DNA from: an uncultured Desulfuromonadales bacterium
GTDB lineage: Bacteria; Desulfobacterota; Desulfuromonadia; Desulfuromonadales; Geopsychrobacteraceae
Direction: 5' to 3'
DNA: 20,217 nt
NCBI GenBank assembly: GCA_945787295.1
Contig: CALZHQ010000048.1
Span: 1 to 20,217 of the forward strand
Position numbers and translations under genes: made by a program. Under the pieces are notes generated by a model. The model did not search any database and was not told the DNA's origin. It was given only the letters and a program-made list of their open reading frames with translations. How positions within the stretch are numbered: position 1 is the first letter of the stretch; every line of letters begins with the position of its first letter. This document shows, one piece after another, positions 16,479-20,217 of this stretch.

Positions 16479-18083
16479 ATGCCAATCAATCTAAATAAAT
16501 GGGATGTCGAAGACGAGCAGTTCTGGAATGCCGAAGGAAAGAAGATTGCCACCCGCAATCTGTGGATTTCGATCCCCAGCCTGCTCTGCGGCTTTGCCGT
16601 CTGGCTCTACTGGAGCATCATCACCGTGCAGATGATCAACCTCGGCTACCCGTTCAGTCAGTCGCAGCTGTTCACCCTCTCGGCGATTGCCGGACTGACC
16701 GGGGCAACCCTGCGCATCCCCAGTTCTTTCCTGATTCGCATCGCCGGAGGGCGCAACACTATCTTCTTCACAACAGCCCTGCTGATGATTCCTGCGATCG
16801 GCACCGGGATCGCCCTGCAAAACAAGGCGACACCGATCGAGATCTATTACCTGCTGGCGCTGCTTTCGGGAATCGGCGGCGGCAACTTTGCTTCGTCGAT
16901 GTCCAACATCAGTTTTTTCTTCCCCAAGCGGGTTCAGGGAACGTCCCTCGGCTTGAATGCGGGGCTGGGTAATTTCGGCGTAACCACCATGCAGGTTCTG
17001 ATTCCGCTGGTGATGACCTTCGGGCTGTTCGGTGGAAATTCGCAGACGCTGATCAATACCAGTGGGACCCTGATCGGCAAGATACCGGCCGGCACCGAAA
17101 CCTATATCCACAACGCTGGCTATATCTGGCTGGTACTGCTAATCCCGTTAGCCTTTGCCGGCTTCTTCGGAATGAACAACATCAAAACCGAGACGGTTTC
17201 ACCAGATGTTGATTCAACAGCCAAAGCTTTCGGCAAAATTACCGGGCTGTTGCTGATCGCCTTTGTCACAGCCAGCATCGGTCTGTACCTGCTGTTGCCG
17301 GCACCGGTCGGTTTGGGATTGTTGAGTAAATGGATCGTCCTGCCACTGGTCATCGCGGCGACCGTCTTTGGGATGAAATACCTGACCCGGGGGGATTTAC
17401 GCGCCAATTTGGAGCGGCAGTACCGGATTTTCAACAATAAGCATACCTGGGCGATGACCGTCATTTACACTATGACCTTCGGCTCCTTTATCGGCTACTC
17501 GGCTGCCTTTGCCCTGTCGATCAAGGTCATTTTCGGATTCTCCCATATCATGGTTGATGGTGTGCTGACCCACAACACGGTTAATGCCAACGGTCCAAGC
17601 GCCCTGATGTTCGCCTGGATGGGGCCGTTTATCGGCGCACTGATCCGTCCGGTCGGCGGCAAAATCGCCGACAAGCTCGGCGGTGCACTGGTAACCCAGT
17701 GGGTCTCGATCGTCATGATCATCTCGGCGCTCGGTTGCGCTTATTTCATGAAGACCGCCTACGCTTCAGCAACCCCGGAGAGTTATTTCTACCCCTTCCT
17801 GCTGCTGTTCATCATCCTTTTTGCGGCCACCGGCGTAGGCAACGGTTCCACCTTTCGCTCCATCGCCATGATCTTCGACAAAGAGCAAGCCGGGCCGGCC
17901 CTCGGTTGGACATCAGCGGTAGCGGCCTATGGCGCCTTTATCATCCCGCAGGTTTTCGGTGAGCAGATCAAAGCAACCACTCCGGAGTATGCGCTGTACG
18001 GATTTGCGGTTTTCTATTTTATTTGTCTGGTACTCAACTGGTGGTTCTATACACGTAAAAACGCCTATATCCAGAATCCGTAA
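16479..18083 (+). CDS. narK2: NarK2-type nitrate/nitrite antiporter (MFS)
   Basis: The start is set at the ATG at 16479, 9 nt after AGGAGAGG. A TTG at 16455 is less likely. The product is 534 aa. Nitrate signatures are GGGNFASSMSNISFFFPKR (about 133-151) and GVGNGSTFRSIAMIF (about 452-466). Arg79 (LRIPSSF) and Arg390 (ALIRPVGG) match the substrate-binding arginines of E. coli NarK. E. coli NarK is about 460 aa with 12 helices. Here two extra hydrophobic helices at about 251-300 lie in the central loop, giving about 14. This subtype exchanges nitrate for nitrite. The first gene of the pair is NarK1-type, so together they cover start-up and steady-state uptake, as in known NarK1/NarK2 pairs. 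Confidence 0.94.
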   Translation: MPINLNKWDVEDEQFWNAEGKKIATRNLWISIPSLLCGFAVWLYWSIITVQMINLGYPFSQSQLFTLSAIAGLTGATLRIPSSFLIRIAGGRNTIFFTTALLMIPAIGTGIALQNKATPIEIYYLLALLSGIGGGNFASSMSNISFFFPKRVQGTSLGLNAGLGNFGVTTMQVLIPLVMTFGLFGGNSQTLINTSGTLIGKIPAGTETYIHNAGYIWLVLLIPLAFAGFFGMNNIKTETVSPDVDSTAKAFGKITGLLLIAFVTASIGLYLLLPAPVGLGLLSKWIVLPLVIAATVFGMKYLTRGDLRANLERQYRIFNNKHTWAMTVIYTMTFGSFIGYSAAFALSIKVIFGFSHIMVDGVLTHNTVNANGPSALMFAWMGPFIGALIRPVGGKIADKLGGALVTQWVSIVMIISALGCAYFMKTAYASATPESYFYPFLLLFIILFAATGVGNGSTFRSIAMIFDKEQAGPALGWTSAVAAYGAFIIPQVFGEQIKATTPEYALYGFAVFYFICLVLNWWFYTRKNAYIQNP

Positions 18084-18097
18084 GCAGGAGTAGATCA

Positions 18098-18535
18098 ATG
18101 AACGAATTGCAAAAAACGGAACTTTATCGGACCATCTGTGAGGAAGCCCCGGACGCCATCCTATTTGCCGACCAACAGAGTATCATCCGGACCTGGAACA
18201 AGGGGGCCGAGCTGATGTTCGGCTATTCAGCGGAAGAAGCGATCGGGCAGTCATTGGATCTGATCATCCCAGAGAACCTCCGCCAGCGTCACAACGATGG
18301 CTATGCGGCGACTATGAAGAGTGGACACAGCAAGTATGGCCACGAACTGCTCTCGGTGCCCGCAGTCCACAAAGACGGCCGGCGACTGTTCTGTGATTTC
18401 TCTATTGTTATGATCAAAGCTGATGATGGAGAAATGCTCGGCGTTGCATCAATCATGCGAGATACGACTGCGCAGAAAACCCGCGAGAAAGAACTGCGGG
18501 AGCGGATCAAAGAATTTGAAGCGAAAGGTTATTGA
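18098..18535 (+). CDS. Stand-alone PAS domain protein
   Basis: This 145-aa protein is one PAS domain (about 10-130) with a short C-terminal helix rich in Lys and Glu (QKTREKELRERIKEFEAKGY), probably a coiled coil. No kinase, cyclase or DNA-binding output domain is present, and no membrane segment. Motifs are PDAILFADQQSIIRTWNKGAELMFGYSAEEAIGQ and HKDGRRLFCDFS. By eye the fold is FixL-like, but the residue matching the FixL haem ligand appears to be Lys, so haem binding is not supported. It starts 14 bp after narK2 with CAGGAG, so it is in the nar operon. It may pass a nitrate, redox or oxygen signal by protein contact. Function unknown. Confidence 0.85.
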   Translation: MNELQKTELYRTICEEAPDAILFADQQSIIRTWNKGAELMFGYSAEEAIGQSLDLIIPENLRQRHNDGYAATMKSGHSKYGHELLSVPAVHKDGRRLFCDFSIVMIKADDGEMLGVASIMRDTTAQKTREKELRERIKEFEAKGY

Positions 18536-18600
18536 CCGGCCATACTAAAAAGGTGGGGCTACGGAACGATCACTTTCTGCTGTGTTTTGCGAACCCGACA

Positions 18601-18618
18601 AAATGACTTTGTTCAAAG
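18601..18618 (+). promoter_or_regulatory. Weak FNR/HcpR-like site before the 51-aa gene
   Basis: AAATGACTTTGTTCAAAG matches 13 of 18 positions of the strong operator at 7754-7771 and keeps TGACTT and TTCAAA. It lies only 12 bp before the ATG, so it would not suit an activator of this gene. It may be chance. Confidence 0.2.
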
Positions 18619-18630
18619 GGGGTAGATATC

Positions 18631-18786
18631 ATGTTGTATTTTGTCAAAGACAACAAACTGCACCGTTATCCCGCACCCAAACGCTGCGGAACTCAGCACG
18701 AAGAAGAAAAACTACGCGACACTATTCCCCGTGAAGTAGAACAATGCATTTACTGTATGAACTACTGGCCGGAAGACAAGGATTAG
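18631..18786 (+). CDS. 51-aa cysteine-containing small protein at the end of the nar operon
   Basis: A short frame starts with ATG 7 nt after an AAGGGGG ribosome site and ends in TAG. The product is hydrophilic and starts MLYFVKDNKLHRYP. It carries Cys19 and a CIYC motif (Cys38, Cys41), with possible His ligands at 11 and 23. This pattern would fit a small zinc- or iron-binding knuckle, which is an inference. It lies 95 bp after the PAS gene on the same strand. A terminator-like hairpin overlaps its stop, so it is probably the last gene of the nitrate operon. I do not recognise the family. Confidence 0.7.
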   Translation: MLYFVKDNKLHRYPAPKRCGTQHEEEKLRDTIPREVEQCIYCMNYWPEDKD

Positions 18787-18805
18787 AGCTGATCCTTTTT
18801 GTTTT
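18778..18805 (+). terminator. Probable terminator of the nar operon
   Basis: AAGGAT (18778-18783) and ATCCTT (18792-18797) form a 6-bp stem with an 8-nt loop, followed by TTTGTTTT. The stem includes the end of the 51-aa gene. The stem is short, so confidence is moderate. Confidence 0.5.
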
Positions 18806-19091
18806 CTGGCTGAAGGAAAGGTCACGGGTCAGCAGTTTAAAAAATTAAATGCTCTTCCTGTGACCCATTGCGAAATTGTTCAGTGCATCAACATTTGTTA
18901 TCTCATCCCGCCAAAGGTACTGTCCAGTTGGCAGGATTCTTTGATAAACGCCAACACTCCGGACAAGCCGGCCAATCCCAGGGAGCCAGCTATTATAAAA
19001 AACACGTTGTAGGTTGAGAAGAATTAAAACTCAACGCAAGAGTATGATTACTTTGGTTCGACACCAAGGTTATTTTAGGAGCGATCGCAAC
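18806..19091. other. Intergenic region after the nar operon
   Basis: This AT-rich spacer has no convincing gene. It must hold the promoter for the 74-aa gene. On the minus strand, 18898-19005 encodes a 35-residue hydrophobic peptide from a GTG (FIIAGSLGLAGLSGVLAFI then a polar tail), without a ribosome site. It could be a tiny membrane protein or the end of a lost gene. A short hairpin, ACTTTGGT/ACCAAGGT, lies near 19050-19070. Confidence 0.45.
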
Positions 19092-19316
19092 ATGAAAAAA
19101 ATCGTTTGTGAGAATTGTTCAAAAAAGCATTTAATAAAATCCCTTAGAAGGAGTTGCGCTAACTGCTTCTTGTGTGCTGGATGTGAGATATATCTATGCC
19201 CCGACTGCAGCAAGGAAATCATCATTACCCCAATGCGCATAAAGGAAATTAATCAGTCTCCGGTAGATTCTGAAGACCCTGAAAATAAGGATTTTACCGA
19301 ATCTTTATTGACATGA
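19092..19316 (+). CDS. Small protein with four CxxC motifs
   Basis: The frame is open from 19014, but the ATG at 19092 follows TAGGAG with 9-nt spacing, giving 74 aa. Eight cysteines form CENC (6-9), a continuous CANCFLCAGC (22-31) and CPDC (36-39). The acidic tail has no cysteines. The arrangement could bind two zinc ions as a treble-clef or RING-like fold. The CxxCxxCxxC stretch is also the first half of a 4Fe-4S ferredoxin motif, but the remote CP ligand of that motif is missing, so zinc seems more likely. I do not recognise the family. It stands alone between the nar operon and the element remnant. Confidence 0.72.
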   Translation: MKKIVCENCSKKHLIKSLRRSCANCFLCAGCEIYLCPDCSKEIIITPMRIKEINQSPVDSEDPENKDFTESLLT

Positions 19317-19411
19317 TTTGCTCTGAAAAATGTACCTATCTGCAATGACATCTCCCCCTTTTGGGCAGGATATTTGAGAAACGAACTGAAGGGACTTGTC
19401 GGTTAAGCTGG

Positions 19412-19591
19412 TCAGTTTCCGCAACTGCTAAATATTGACAATCGTGTACCCCGGTGTTGGATTGCGTCCCCATAGAACACAAACTCTAGCGAATGGCTTG
19501 AACTCGTATTAAGCTCTGATAGAAGTAAACGTGCGTCATACCGCAATCTCTCTGCCAATTCTTCTGTTGTCATGTAAGTTTGCTTTTCCAT
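19412..19591 (-). pseudogene. Frameshifted excisionase/HTH-like gene
   Basis: A 59-codon frame has a good ribosome site (GGAG 7 nt before ATG). It starts MEKQTYMTTEELAERLRYDAR, typical of small helix-turn-helix proteins of phages and islands that begin TTKELAERLRYS-RT. After DAR the encoded sequence stops resembling the family. The other frame continues as RTFTSIRA, a stop, then YEFKPFARVCVLWGR, which looks like the family end YIRPFGGRKxLFxWE. I infer a frameshift plus a nonsense change in a decayed gene. The alternative is a short intact regulator with an unusual C terminus. It is divergent from the XRE gene, as in phage control regions. Confidence 0.5.
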
Positions 19592-19622
19592 TGTTATCTC
19601 CTTTCATGTTGTTTTTTACGGT

Positions 19623-19666
19623 ATGTCATTTTTTATTGACATGCGTTGCAAATAATTGATGTATCT
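19623..19666 (+). promoter_or_regulatory. Candidate promoter/operator between the two HTH genes
   Basis: A perfect -35 box TTGACA lies at 19636-19641, with only a weak -10 around 19659-19666. ATGTCA (19623-19628) and TGACAT (19637-19642) form a 6-bp inverted repeat overlapping the -35, a fitting operator for the XRE protein encoded downstream. Confidence 0.35.
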
Positions 19667-19721
19667 ATTTGAATTTAGAGCACAGTTCTAGTAGTCTGAT
19701 CAGGCAATTGAGGAGGTAAAA

Positions 19722-19952
19722 ATGATCCGATTTAGGCTGCTAGAGTTAATGGCTGACTACCAATATAAGCACGGAAGAAAATTGACATTTGACGAGTTAG
19801 CTGAGAGCACCAATATCCACAGAGCGACTCTTTCAAAAATAGCCAATCAACGAAACGCCCAAACCCGAACCGAAAACATTGACCGCCTATGCAAATTTTT
19901 CAAATGTCAGGTGGGTGACCTTATGGAGTACGTTGAAGAAGATCAAAACTGA
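19722..19952 (+). CDS. Cro/CI-type (XRE family) helix-turn-helix regulator
   Basis: This 76-aa protein is almost entirely one XRE DNA-binding domain. It starts MIRFRLLELMADY. The HTH is LTFDELAESTNIHRATLSKIAN, and the C-terminal part is NIDRLCKFFKCQVGDLMEYV. This is the YozG/Cro-like subgroup common on plasmids, phages and toxin-antitoxin-linked loci. GAGGAGG gives a strong ribosome site. A hairpin follows 9 bp after the stop. It most likely controls its own promoter and the divergent HTH gene, and is probably a survivor of the integrated element next to tRNA-Arg. Confidence 0.85.
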   Translation: MIRFRLLELMADYQYKHGRKLTFDELAESTNIHRATLSKIANQRNAQTRTENIDRLCKFFKCQVGDLMEYVEEDQN

Positions 19953-19961
19953 TCATGGCAC

Positions 19962-19995
19962 TAGGCAAAGATCAAATAATCACGACCTTTGCCTA
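19962..19995 (+). terminator. Hairpin after the XRE gene
   Basis: TAGGCAAAG (19962-19970) and CTTTGCCTA (19987-19995) form a perfect 9-bp stem, extendable inward with one mismatch. It lies 9 bp after the XRE stop. The following sequence is only partly T-rich. Confidence 0.5.
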
Positions 19996-20019
19996 AGGGA
20001 TTTTGCCCGCTTTCTTTAG

Positions 20020-20097
20020 GCAACAGTCAAACCGGGAAATTCGTGGGCACAGCATGGGCACAAGATGGGCACCAACGAAAAACCGGTTAGCGAATAA
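20020..20097 (+). pseudogene. C-terminal tail of a tyrosine integrase (remnant)
   Basis: After an in-frame TAG, one frame reads 25 codons including GNSWAQHGHKMGTN and ends with TAA 22 bp from the tRNA 3' end. This low-complexity tail resembles the extreme C termini of many phage/island tyrosine integrases, which typically sit beside a tRNA attachment site. The catalytic domain is absent. The evidence is from recalled family appearance, so it is tentative. The DNA holds three TGGGCAC copies spaced 11 bp apart. Confidence 0.4.
20044..20072 (+). repeat. Three TGGGCAC repeats with 11-bp period
   Basis: Copies begin at 20044, 20055 and 20066. The 11-bp spacing puts them on one face of the helix, as for protein-binding arm sites. 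They may instead simply reflect the coding tail of an old integrase gene. Confidence 0.6.
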
Positions 20098-20108
20098 TTC
20101 GCTAACCG
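20076..20108 (-). terminator. Terminator of tRNA-Arg
   Basis: An 11-bp perfect stem (CGGTTAGCGAA at 20084-20094, TTCGCTAACCG at 20098-20108) has a 3-nt loop. On the minus strand it is followed by GTTTTTCG, a proper T tract. It lies 11 bp past the tRNA 3' end. Confidence 0.75.
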
Positions 20109-20119
20109 TTTGATATCAA

Positions 20120-20196
<77 letters not shown>

Positions 20197-20217
20197 ATGA
20201 GGCTGTACTATATACTC

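Noticed and set aside
18841..18880. GGTCAC/GTGACC inverted repeat after the nar operon
   Set aside because: Only 6 bp with a long loop and no T tract. Not distinguishable from chance.
18898..19005. 35-aa hydrophobic minus-strand peptide
   Set aside because: Only a GTG start with no ribosome site. An in-frame stop is a few codons upstream. Could be a remnant but is not supported as a gene.

Overview
The window looks like a chromosomal segment of an anaerobic or facultatively respiring Gram-negative bacterium. A Desulfuromonadales/Geobacter-type deltaproteobacterium is my best guess, based on gene content, many-domain sensor kinases, Cys-rich redox proteins and the operator type. This is an inference, not a proof. 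The core is a complete respiratory nitrate-reduction operon.

Layout. (1) 1-2182, minus: 5' part of a hybrid sensor histidine kinase (three PAS domains, kinase, receiver), cut by the window edge. (2) 2183-2742: gene-poor divergent region with two strong hairpins. (3) 2743-5799, plus: tight three-gene operon of an MscS-type channel, an MgtE-like protein with only the cytoplasmic N and CBS domains, and a full MgtE Mg2+ transporter, ending at a hairpin. (4) 5862-6326: an unrecognised small minus ORF and a striking 27-bp perfect inverted repeat. (5) 6360-7595, minus: three coupled genes for a DUF1858-like CxxC protein, a Cys-rich 151-aa protein and a hemerythrin. (6) 7596-7990: divergent control region with two FNR/HcpR/DNR-like operators. 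(7) 7991-18786, plus: membrane-anchored monohaem cytochrome c, narG, narH, narJ, narI, narK1, narK2, a lone PAS protein and a 51-aa Cys protein, closing at a terminator-like hairpin. (8) 19092-19316: a small protein with four CxxC motifs. (9) 19412-20097: debris of an integrative element (decayed HTH gene, XRE regulator, apparent integrase tail) abutting tRNA-Arg(CCG) on the minus strand.

How it fits together. NarK1/NarK2 move nitrate in and nitrite out. NarGHI reduces nitrate at the cytoplasmic face of the membrane, NarJ matures NarG, and the tethered cytochrome may exchange electrons with NarI or the quinol pool. The divergent hemerythrin operon looks like a split version of RIC/ScdA/YtfE-type proteins that repair or protect iron centres from nitric oxide. 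The near-perfect operator ATTTGAC-TTGG-GTCAAAT on the nar side and a related one on the hemerythrin side each lie about 41-44 bp upstream of their own predicted transcription start. I therefore infer that one CRP/FNR-family regulator activates nitrate respiration and its protection module together. The best candidates for undescribed biology are this paired system, the periplasmic barrel-like insertion in NarK1, and the PAS/51-aa pair at the operon end.
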